From Eulemur rufifrons (Eukaryota > Chordata > Mammalia > Primates > Lemuridae), in assembly GCF_041146395.1 (NCBI RefSeq), contig NC_091006.1, positions 3,850,001 through 3,914,000 of the forward strand: 64,000 bases of DNA. The letters run 5' to 3'. Below, in pieces: positions 14,716 through 64,000 of this stretch. Position 1 is the first letter of the stretch, and each line of letters starts with the position of its first letter. The notes under the pieces are model-generated. The model searched no databases and was not told where the DNA came from. It was given only the letters and a program-made list of their open reading frames with translations. A program made the translations under genes and the position numbers.

Positions 14716-16085
14716 ACGGGTAGCCAAAGTTCCAAAATTCTCCGCGAGACGCCCCTGGGGTGTCTGCTGGCCAATCTAAAGGCCCTAAATTTAGACATCC
14801 AGCCCAAGCGCCTCATTCTTTACTGCAATACTGCCTAGCCAATGTATAAATTGGACGATGGCTCCCAATGGCCTGAAAATGGGACTTTCGGGTTTCAATA
14901 TTCTACAAGACCTTGATAACTTTTGTCGCAGAAATGACAAATGGTCGGAGATCCCATATGTCCAAGTCTTTTTCTGTTTGCGCTCCTGTCCTTCTGTCTG
15001 TCTGATCTGACACCCCGCACAAGTCCTCCTTGTGCTGGATCCCCCACCCCCCTCCGCCTCTTCTCCCTCTAACTCTCCACCAGATGTCTCTTCAGACGCC
15101 CCTTCTGCTTTCTCCGATCCACCCGACTCTCTCACCCCTTCCCCCACTCGACCTCCACCATACCCACAGGCGCCCGCCCATCCTCCCACACCACCCAGCC
15201 ACTTGCCGCCGACGTCTCCAGCCAGCCAGCACACTCGCTCCCACGCAAACCCCTCGGACCAGCCCCGCCTCTGCCCGTTATGGGAGGTGGCAGGCGCCGA
15301 AGGGCTTGTACGCATACATGCTCCCTTCTCCCTTTCTGACCTTTCTCAGATTGAAAAGCGCCTAGGTTCATTTTCTAATAACCCTACAGCCTACACCAAA
15401 GAATTCTGTTACTTGACACATGCATGTGACCTTACCTGGCATGATATTTTTGTTATACTACCCTCTATCCTTACAACTGATGAAAAGGAGCGCGTCTGGG
15501 CAGCAGAGGGACCACCTGTTGTAGTATGTCCTTGCTGGCCTCCAGGCCGCCACCCACCGTGCTGTAAATTATGACAAACTCAGGAAAATCACTCAAAGGG
15601 CAGACAAAATCCCCTCGGCCTTTCTCAGCCACCTTACAGACACCCTTATCCAATATACCCGCCTAAATCCTAACTTCCCCGCAGGGACTACTGTCCTTGC
15701 AATCAACTTTATTACCCAGTCATCTCCTGATATCAGAAAGAAACTCAAAAAGGCAGAAGAGGGCCCTCAGACCCCTCTCCGAGACCTGGTGAACATGGCA
15801 TTTAAAGTGTTTAATTCCCGAGATGAACAGGCAGAGGCCCAAGAAGAGGCCCATGTCCGCCAAAAGGCACACCTGCAGGCCCAAGCCTTGTTTGCAGCCC
15901 TGAGGCCGGTGGGACCCGAGAAGCCATCCACCTGGTGACCAGCCGCACTCCACCAGGCACCTGCTTCAAGTGCGGTACGGAAGGCCACTGGGCCAAGTGG
16001 TGCCCGCAGCCACGTCGACCCACCAAGCCTTGCCAGACATGTGGTCAAGAGGGACACTGGAAAAGTCACTGCCCCTTGGGACAGA
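14716..16085 (+). pseudogene. ERV gag remnant (matrix, Pro-rich linker, capsid, nucleocapsid)
   Basis: The matrix region begins where a Gly-Ser-Gln start (myristoylation-like) would be expected, but the initiator reads ACG (14716-14718). A TAG and a frameshift follow in matrix (about 14835-14905), then TGA near 15006. A Pro-rich linker and capsid start are open at 15032-15574, and capsid continues in another frame to about 15940. Nucleocapsid in the 15935 frame has two CX2CX4HX4C zinc knuckles, CFKCGTEGHWAKWC and CQTCGQEGHWKSHC (residues 10-23 and 33-46 of that frame). Two knuckles are more than the single one of MLV-type viruses. It cannot make a full Gag. Confidence 0.88.
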
Positions 16086-16657
16086 AGTCTGGAGGGTCAG
16101 TCCTTCCATCCCTAGACCTGCCAATGGCAACTTTAGGTCTGGTTGCTGAAGATTGCAGAGGCCCCTACTCGGCGACCCCGATAACCCTCGCCGAGCCCAG
16201 GGTAACAATCAAGGCAGTGGATAAGGCAGTGTCCTTTCTAGTTGACACGGAGGCTACCTACTCTGTCCTGCCTTCCTTTTCAGGCCCTACTTATCCTTCC
16301 CAGGTGTCGGTCATGGGTATTGACAGCAATCCCTCTCAACCCCCAACCACCGGTCCCCTAACTTGTCTAATAGATGACCGTCTCATCACCCATTCCTTCC
16401 TTATCATGCCCTCCTATCCCACTCCACTATTGGGAAGGGACTTATTAACCAAGCTGGGCACCATCCTCCACTTTTCCTCTGGAACTTCCACCTTTCTTCT
16501 TCTCTCTCTCTCTCCAGATTCCTCAGCTCTGTCCACAGCCTCTCCTGCTTTACTGAGTCCTACATACCCCCTCCCACCAGAACTCATAGACCCCCCCCAG
16601 GTTTGGGACACCTCCACCCCAGTGGTGGCCACACACCACACCCCCATCCTCATTTGA
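16086..16657 (+). pseudogene. ERV protease remnant with altered active site
   Basis: It continues in the nucleocapsid frame with no stop between gag and pro, the place where gammaretroviruses normally have a readthrough stop. The retropepsin core is visible: 'SFLVDTEATYSVLP' around residue 104 and 'LLGRDLLTKLG' further on. The catalytic Asp-Thr-Gly triad reads Asp-Thr-Glu (GAG at 16250-16252), which should abolish activity. The frame ends at TGA 16658. Confidence 0.85.
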
Positions 16658-16659
16658 CT

Positions 16660-18490
<1,831 letters not shown>

Positions 18491-18494
18491 CTCC

Positions 18495-18740
18495 AGGCCA
18501 CGTGGACAGATATCTACCTCAGCCTCCGGAGACCGACTCAGATATCTCTCACATGGGTATACAGCCCAGCGACTTGGTACTTCTTAAAACTCTTCACCCT
18601 AAGCCCCTTGAGCCCCGGTAGACCGGGCCTCATACAGTCATTTTGACAACACCTACGGCTATAAAACTCCTACACGACCCTACCGGTTGTTAACATCACA
18701 TCCCACACATCAAAGGTCCTCACCTCAAGATGCTTCCCTG
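18495..18740 (+). pseudogene. ERV integrase C-terminal remnant
   Basis: After the RNase H break, the text reads as the integrase C-terminal domain: a 'DLVLLKTLHPKPLEPR' stretch, then a TAG stop (18618-18620), then a 'TGPHTVILTTPTAIKLL' GPY/F-like block. The zinc-binding and catalytic core domains are absent, so the junction near 18490-18505 marks a large deletion. Confidence 0.75.
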
Positions 18741-18899
18741 TCCTACTCCTGCCTCCAGGTGGGTCCCACTAAACTCCGTTTTACACAGACTTCGATGCCT
18801 CCTGGCTCTTCCAACAGCTACTCCTAATTCAATATATGTCTGGAGATTTAAGGTACACAAGACTCGCCCCTCGGGAAACACCCGTATAGCCAGCTCTGC

Positions 18900-20335
18900 T
18901 GACTGCTCTCCAAAAGGCTGTCAATGGCCCTTACCATTCCCCTGTCCCTGACATCCGTTGACGGTGCCCCACTCCCGGTTCTATACTACCTATATGACCA
19001 AACTTTTGACTATTGTCGGGAGCAGGCTGACGTGTATGAGGGGTGCCCTAAATTGTCATGCCACTTCCATAATACTAGATATCCAAAGGGATGGTGGGGT
19101 TATTATTATAGGACATATGGGTGGGGGCCTAACATATTCTATTTCTCAGACAAAAATAAACTTCAACTAAATATCCTCGACCCTTGGGACCAGCGTTGGA
19201 AAATTGGAGCCACAGGCAAAATATACTGGAAAACGCACAACTATTACCCTTCAGCGACTATTCACGTCAGTTGTGAATATGTCCTGGCCCACCAGACATA
19301 GGTTCAAATATCTATCAATATTCTGAAAGCAGAACAAACTCTAGCAGGACAACTTTCCTCCTGCCCTAAACATCCCCCTCTTACCTCCTGGCTAAATATT
19401 ATTCAACATACCCTCACCTTCCTAAACTCCTCTAAAATAATCTCTAATGTCTCCCACTGTTTCCTCTATGCCTCCCTTCAGCGACCCCCTACTGGCCGCT
19501 GTTCCCCTAAACTTTTCTAACCCCCAGAAGACTCCCTCATCGGGTCCCTCATGCTCCACTCCACTCACTCGAGTTCCCCTATGGGAACCTGAGCCCACAG
19601 GCCAACCTTATGTGGATCACATATGCTTTCTCACCACCCTCACTGACCCCAACCTACAACTTCATGGACACTGTCTTACTAACCATACTGTGACCATGAC
19701 CACCTCTTCTGCTCTGGGACAGTTCTTCTGGTGCAACGGAACACTTACCCACTACGTCAATACATCCACCCTGGGTCCTTGTTTCCCTGTCATGATCATC
19801 CCTCAATAACTCTATACGGTGGATCTAAATTTGGGTGGCTTCTTCCGGGACCCCGCTCAAAATGAGCCATCTTCTTGCCGGTCATGGTGGGTCTCAGCTT
19901 GGTCTCCTCCATCACAGCCTCGGGGCTTACAGGAGGCGCCCTGGGCCACAGTGTCATTTCTGCCCAAGACTTTGCAGATCCCCTACAACTATCCCTGGAA
20001 ACCACGTCTGCGTCACTAACTTCCCTGCAGAGACAACTGACTTCTCTGGCTCAGGTAGCTCTCCAAAACCGGAGCACCCTGGACCTATTAATGGCTGAAA
20101 AAGGAGGAATCTACATTTTCCTCCACGAGAAATGCTGCTACTACATCAATGAGTCAGGCCTTATAGAACAAAACATAAACAAACTCGACACCCTGAGCAA
20201 AGAGATACACAACCACCACGGGCAGATTTCTCCAACGCTGCCTGCAGGAATTATCCAGAATAACAGTAAACCAGATGTTTCTTCACCTCTACTCTCCCCT
20301 TCCAGTCACCCCTCCACCAGCTGACTCCGGCACAT
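18900..20335 (+). pseudogene. ERV env remnant (surface and transmembrane parts)
   Basis: Surface-subunit pieces are open at 18924-19301 and 19447-19809 in different frames. A TGA (19863-19865) falls at the expected basic cleavage site, just before the hydrophobic fusion-peptide-like 'LSLVSSITASGLTGG'. The heptad region and the conserved domain before the CX6CC motif are readable in the 19875-20324 frame. The first Cys of CX6CC is Tyr (TAC 20112-20114), while the final CC pair remains. No membrane-anchor helix is visible before the polypurine tract. It cannot make an envelope. Confidence 0.85.
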
Positions 20336-20385
20336 AACCCCTCAAAAGCAGGAAGTAGCCAGAAAGACTGCGGTGCCCTATTTTC

Positions 20386-20400
20386 ACTAAAAGGCCGGAA
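20386..20400 (+). other. ERV polypurine tract region
   Basis: ACTAAAAGGCCGGAA directly precedes the TG of the 3' LTR. The purine run is broken by CC, so it is decayed or atypical. Confidence 0.65.
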
Positions 20401-20755
20401 TGTAAGGCTGGTGGCAGGCACCCCTCCCTTCCCTAATGAAAAAAGAAGAAGCCCCTCCTATCCCTCAATACCCGCCCCAAAACTGAAACAAAGAAATTCC
20501 CTACTCCTCACTCAGACATCTCCTGGCCGAAGAAGCTCCCATCCCCCAGCCCTAAGAACTTATATAAACCCACTCAGACTTCTGGGTGGGGCGGTTTCTC
20601 TGGTTCCACTTGTGGGACCATGAGGCTCGCCCGGGCCCCTCTCTTGGGACCCGTTACCCCCACCCGGGAGCGCCCCAATAAAGCCTCTTTACTTATCCCT
20701 TTCAACTCTGCTCGTCTTTCTTTCTCCGGTGCCGGCTACTCCAAAAAACTTTACA
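20401..20755 (+). repeat. ERV 3' LTR
   Basis: 355 bp, TGTAAGG to TTACA. TATAAA at 20563-20568 and AATAAA at 20677-20682. It keeps CpG sites at several positions where the 5' LTR reads TG or CA. Confidence 0.95.
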
Positions 20756-20926
20756 AGGAGAATGAGACAGGAGGATTGCTTGAGCCCAGGAGTCCAAGGC
20801 TGCAGTTAGCCACCTCCTAGTACCATCACCTTGGGGGTTAGAATTTTAATATATGAATTTGAGGGGACACAAGTATTAGCCATGTGTCTATCTTCTTTGG
20901 AGAAATGTCTCTTCTGATCTTTTTCC

Positions 20927-21094
20927 CTTTTTTTTTTTTTTTTTAGAAACAGGGTCTTGCTCTGTCACCCAAACTGGACTGCAGTGGCACAATCATAGCT
21001 CACTGGAGCCTTGAACTCCTGGGCTCAAGTGATCCTTCCACCTCAGCCTCCTGAGTAGCTGGGATTACAAGCATGAGCGACCATGTCTGGCACT
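20927..21094 (-). mobile_element. Old Alu/FLAM-like copy, antisense
   Basis: Single-arm antisense 7SL text ('GGACTGCAGTGGCACAATCA' to 'GACCATGTCTGGC') with the ancestral pattern. Confidence 0.75.
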
Positions 21095-21105
21095 TTTACC
21101 CATTG

Positions 21106-21432
21106 CTTTTTTTTTTTTGAGACAGAGTCTCACTCTGTTGCCCCGGCTAGAGTGCCATGGCGTCAGCCTAGCTCACAGCAACCTCAAACTCCTGGGCTCA
21201 AGCAATCCTACTGCCTCAGCCTCCCAAGTAGCTGGGACTACAGTCATGTGCCACCATGCCCAGCTAGTTTTTTCTATATATTTTTAGTTGTCCAGCTAAT
21301 TTCTTTCTATATTTAGTAGAGACGGGGTCTCGCTCTTGCTCAGGCTGGTCTCGAACTCCTGAGCTCAAACGATCCACCCACCTCGGCCTCCCAGAGTGCT
21401 AGGATTACAGGTGTGAGCCACCGTGCCCGGCC
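21106..21432 (-). mobile_element. Strepsirrhine Alu, antisense
   Basis: TTTACCCATTG (21095-21105) and TTTACTCATTG (21433-21443) flank it, one mismatch. Confidence 0.93.
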
Positions 21433-21830
21433 TTTACTCATTGTTAAATTGGGCAATTTGTCTCTTTATTGTTGAGTTGGAAGACTTCTTTCATATATTC
21501 TGGATACAAGTCCCTTATGAGAGCTATGATTTGAAAATACTTTCTCCCATTCTGTGGGTTGTCTCACTTTCTTGATATTGACCTTTGAAGCACAAATGTT
21601 TTTGATTTTTATGAAGTCCAATTTATCTAATTTTGGTGGGTTGTTTGAGCTTTTGGTGTCATATCTAATAAACCATTGCCTAATCCAGATCACAAAGATT
21701 TACCCCAACGTTTTCTTCCAAGAGTCTTATAGTATTAGCTCTTACATTTATGTCTTTGATCTCTTTTGAGCTAATTTTTGTCTATGGTATGGGGGTGACT
21801 TTGATTCTTGTGTGCAATGGAGATGAGATA

Positions 21831-22940
21831 CAGAGGCTTTCAGATCAAACAGGAGATAAAGGGATGATTACAGGAGGGAGAGTGAGACATACTTTCTGGG
21901 AAGTAAGCAATTCATTATGGCCAGAGCCTAACATGTGCAGACTATGTTAGGAGTTCCAATTAATAACAGTGGCCACGCCAAAGTGTGGTGACAGGTAGGT
22001 ACCTTGTTTCTTTCATATTCTCCATCAGCCATCTCCCAGCCTCACACAGCAAAAACAAATATAAGTAAAAAACAGTGTACTATCTAGAACAGCTTTGAAC
22101 AAGTCTCCAATCCTCCCAGTCTCCTCTCCCAAAATATTGTCACCCCTGAGCCTTCCAATGTAGAAATTCTAGAGCTTCTGTTGCTGAAAAGTTTCAATGG
22201 GGAGGAATTATTCTTTTTATAGGCTACTGGAGGCTCTTGAGCAGAGAAACAACATGGGTTCTGGATTTTAGGGAGCCTGCTGTAGTAACAACATGTGTCA
22301 CAGTTCCCAACCTTGTTTGTAGCACATAAATTGGATATTGATACGCATAATACACTATGGGCTACCACACCAATCAGCTGCATTGTGCATATTTCCTGAT
22401 ATTCTAGGGTGCAGAAAACCATGATTTGCAAAACAAAAAGTTGAATTAACAAGATTGGCAACTGATTGAGTATAGCTAGATAAGGACTCCTGGCTTTAGG
22501 ACTGGACACCTAAGTCAGTCCTAAGGCCATGATGGGTATAGAAGGTGTGGATAAAGGGCAGCTTATTGTGGGAGAGAAGAGAAGTAGATGCAGGTGATTT
22601 TGCACATTGAGTTCGAAGTACCTGGGGGACACCCAAGCAATTGCATCTACTAGGTAGTTAGCATGGCCCTGGAAGTCAGGAGATCTGGAATGGATCTGTA
22701 AATTTGGGAACTGTAGTTTATAGATGGAAAAGGATGAGCTCACTCAGGAATCATGAGAACATAAGGTAGGTCCCAGGCCTGGAATGAGGAGGGAAAAACA
22801 GGAATAAAAATTCAACCCCCTGGCATGGATTTCTACTGAACCAGGGATTTCATGGCTTTTCCTTGAAGCCACTGTGCACCAACCCCATCACAGCTCTTAG
22901 TTTTGTCTCCTGCTTCCCCCTCTCTGTGATGCCAGGCTTC
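21831..22940. other. Intergenic, no gene seen
   Basis: Non-coding sequence. 22084-22509 (minus) and 22510-22743 (minus) are open but have no domain, start context or splice support. No repeat family I can name. Confidence 0.4.
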
Positions 22941-22944
22941 TCGC

Positions 22945-23960
22945 CATTTGTTCATTCAGTGCGCCACATGCCCTGCCTGTGCTCTGCCTTCATCCAGCTG
23001 TTCATTCATGCAGCAGATATTTACAGAGCAGTTTCCTTTTACCCAGTGCTACACGAGGCCCTAATGATACAGCAGTGACCAAAACAACGTCCCTGCCTCA
23101 AAATATTTACATTCTAGTGAAGGAGACAGACATACAAATAATTAAATAGAAATACTTGGGAAGATAAATGCTATGAAGACAAAGCAAGCTGAGTAAGGGG
23201 AGATAGAGTGATGTGGGTGATATTATCTTAAACAGGACAGTCAGAGAAGTCATCTCTGGAGGTGACATTTGAGCAGAGACTGGAATAAAGTGCTAAAGTT
23301 CTGGGTGAAGAAGAATGGGTGATCTCCCAACAGAATGGGAGAAGGGAGATAACAAAGCTAAATCATGTATGTCCTTACAAGCCAAAGGATTGAGTCTGGT
23401 TTTCACTCTGTGTGACCCATGGGATCAGTAGGGAGAGGAGTGGTGGGTAGAGGATGGACATGATCTGAGTTATAATAGATTTTAACAAGATCTTTCTGGC
23501 TGCTGTGTTGGGAATAAAGTACTGGGGCAAAGGCAGCTGTAGAGGGAAATTTCATGAGGCTACTGGAATAATCCTGGCCAGAATAACTGTGGCTTGCTGT
23601 AGAGCTGTAGGGGTAGAGATGGTGAGATATGAAGCCATCAGATTCAGGCTATATTCTGCAGGTGGAATGGACAGGATTTGCAGTTGGAATAGATGTGGAG
23701 GTGAGAGAGAAGTTAAGGGATGATTCCAAGATTTTTTGTCTCAGAATTTGAATAAATGGTACCAGTTAACTCAGTGGCGAAGGAGCAGGTTTAGAGGGGT
23801 AAAAGAGTGTATGGCTTTGGACACACAGTGTTTGATATATCAGTAAGACATCCAACTGGAGAGGTTGAAGAGGCTATTGCTTGTAGGAAACGAGTTCACA
23901 GAAATGATCAAAGGTACAAACACTTGGGATTGGTCAGTGCACAATGGCATTGAAAGCCAT
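22945..23960 (+). repeat. Long L2-like remnant
   Basis: Ordered text typical of an old abundant LINE end: 'CAGCAGTGACCAAAACAACG', 'GGAGGTGACATTTGAGCAGA', 'TCTTTCTGGCTGCTGTGTTG', 'GGCTATTGCTTG'. The family is tentative. Confidence 0.5.
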
Positions 23961-24454
23961 GAGCCTGCATAACACCATCTGAAAGAGCTGGACAGTGCAG
24001 GACTAAAAACTGCGTCCTTGTGACAAGAGTTCCAGCTCTAGGAGCAGCCTGAGGGGAAACTCCTTGGGCGATGGATGCTGTAACAACGCCTGGAGAGCTC
24101 CATGAGGTGCGCAGTTGCCTCAAAAGGAAAAGGACAGTGTCTTAAAAGGACAACCAGAAGCTTGGAGGCGGGAGGGCAACTCTCCAGGTGGAGGGACCCC
24201 GTTTGCTAAAGACACAGGTTTCTGACAAGGTATGACGCGCCTGGAAACGCAGGCTGCAGCCGGAGTCAGAAGGAGGGTTACGCGCGTCTCCACTCCTGCC
24301 CTCCGTGTGCGGGTACCAAAAGGCACTTCTCCTCCTCTGCCCCCCGAAACTCCTCTCAGGGGACCCCAGCAGGACCGCCGTAAACCAGGCCACGAAGCGC
24401 GGCCAGCACTACAGAAATCGCTAAGGAGCTATCAGCCGCCCGCGGCCGGCCAAG

Positions 24455-24464
24455 TCTCGCGAGA
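24455..24464. promoter_or_regulatory. TCTCGCGAGA palindrome (BANP-type CGCG element)
   Basis: A perfect 10-bp palindrome within the CpG island. The element is known to bind BANP in a methylation-sensitive way at housekeeping promoters. It lies about 240 bp before the LSM14A ATG. Confidence 0.8.
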
Positions 24465-24488
24465 GCGCGGCCTCGCCCTCCCAGCATG

Positions 24489-24529
24489 CCCCGCGCCGCT
24501 GCCGCTGCCGCCGCCGCCGCCGCCGCGCC
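24489..24529 (+). repeat. (GCC)n-rich triplet run
   Basis: CCGCTGCCGCTGCCGCCGCC and on, ending GCGCCGGGG. Likely promoter or 5' UTR; a candidate length polymorphism. Confidence 0.8.
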
Positions 24530-24575
24530 GGGGCTTGAGGGCGGGAGGCTGGGGGAGGGTAGCGGAGCCGGCGCT

Positions 24576-24587
24576 GCCGCCATGTTG
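24576..24587 (-). promoter_or_regulatory. YY1-like site
   Basis: GCCGCCATGTTG reads CAACATGGCGGC on the other strand, the YY1 core, often placed just downstream of the start site in CpG promoters. Confidence 0.6.
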
Positions 24588-24608
24588 GGTCTGAGGCGGC
24601 TGCTGTAG
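24582..24608 (+). other. Candidate upstream ORF in the LSM14A leader
   Basis: ATG in a GCCGCC context followed by seven sense codons and TAG, 93 nt before the main ATG. It overlaps the YY1-like site. It would act only if transcription starts upstream of 24582, which the sequence does not prove. Confidence 0.45.
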
Positions 24609-24681
24609 GCGCCGACAGAGCGAGCGGACGTGCGGAGCGGCGACAGCGGCGCGGGATCTGCCTCTCAGCGAGCGGCCCAGA

Positions 24682-24700
24682 GCGGCGGCGGCGGCGGCGC
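24682..24700 (+). repeat. (GGC)n run just before the LSM14A start codon
   Basis: GCGGCGGCGGCGGCGGCGC immediately upstream of the ATG. Confidence 0.85.
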
Positions 24701-24701
24701 C

Positions 24702-63845
<39,144 letters not shown>

Positions 63846-64000
63846 GTAAGTATTATATACTTTGGGGTTGGTGTGCTGTTTTGTGAGACTCAAAACATTT
63901 TTACTTTATTTTCAGTGACAAATCTATTGATTTGTCAGCAAATGAGGAGGATGGAGACTCCTGTCTAAAATGTCACTGTCCTAATATTAATATTTCTATA
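63846..64000 (+). other. LSM14A: Start of LSM14A intron 9 (or alternative terminal exon)
   Basis: Opens with a strong GTAAGT donor. A TTTATTTTCAG acceptor-like site ends at 63916 and is followed at once by TGA in the phase-0 frame. The normal last exon is presumably past the window. Confidence 0.5.

Larger units (their letters stand above)
20816..21830 (-). mobile_element. Antisense L1, right part (ORF2), holding two Alus
   Basis: 'TATCTTCTTTGGAGAAATGT' near 20888 continues the L1 text that stopped at 13736. After two Alus it goes on: 'TCTCCCATTCTGTGGGTTGT', 'AACCATTGCCTAATCCAGAT', 'TTTTTGTCTATGGTATGGGG'. The first 60 bp (20816-20880) may belong to another old repeat. Confidence 0.8.

Noticed and set aside
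14791..15315. 174-codon minus-strand frame over gag
   Set aside because: It is the antisense of the Pro-rich gag linker; Gly/Glu/Arg richness follows from CCC/CTC/CCA codons on the other strand.
24630..24701. N-terminal extension of LSM14A in the same frame
   Set aside because: It begins at GTG, has no ATG, and encodes GGC-repeat sequence; the family start at 24702 is clear.

Overview
The window is primate nuclear DNA, most likely from a strepsirrhine (lemur-type) genome. About forty dimeric 7SL-derived SINEs carry strepsirrhine-style features: 'CCTAGCACTCTGGG' in place of 'CCCAGCACTTTGGG', and an A/T-rich linker before the right arm ('GGACAACTAAAAATATATA'). Older Alu/FLAM copies, L1, MIR, L2-like, ERVL and hAT-like remnants are also present. 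A candidate piggyBac-like MITE fits the lemur assignment.

The one host gene recognised is LSM14A (RAP55A), on the + strand. A CpG-island promoter lies at about 24.22-25.13 kb. Nine coding exons (24702-24822, 42922-43085, 45533-45662, 52404-52526, 57541-57717, 58007-58072, 62131-62313, 62447-62618, 63614-63845) join in phase to 1368 nt, or 456 codons: LSm domain, Ser/Thr-rich linker, first RGG run, FDF, FFD and TFG motifs, second RGG run. Only the last few residues and the 3' UTR appear to lie beyond the window. The introns are full of SINEs, several as inverted pairs.

Positions 1-24000 are intergenic repeat layers: a MaLR-like LTR at the left edge; a 5'-truncated L1 with a 19-bp target-site duplication; a 24-bp minisatellite with an open frame (3049-3192); a decayed sense L1 (about 8.24-13.03 kb) carrying seven later insertions, one a U6/L1 chimeric retrocopy; and a four-level nest at 13.46-21.83 kb, in which an antisense L1 holds an old Alu, the Alu holds a class I endogenous retrovirus, and the provirus holds a younger strepsirrhine Alu.

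The provirus (13905-20755) has both LTRs, a tRNA-Phe-like primer binding site, gag, protease, RT, a scrap of integrase, env and a polypurine tract. It is defective throughout: frameshifts, stops, a DTE protease site, loss of most of RNase H and integrase, and a damaged env. No CRISPR array, tRNA, rRNA or second functional protein-coding gene was found. Repeat calls come from reading the sequence, so family names and outer ends are approximate.
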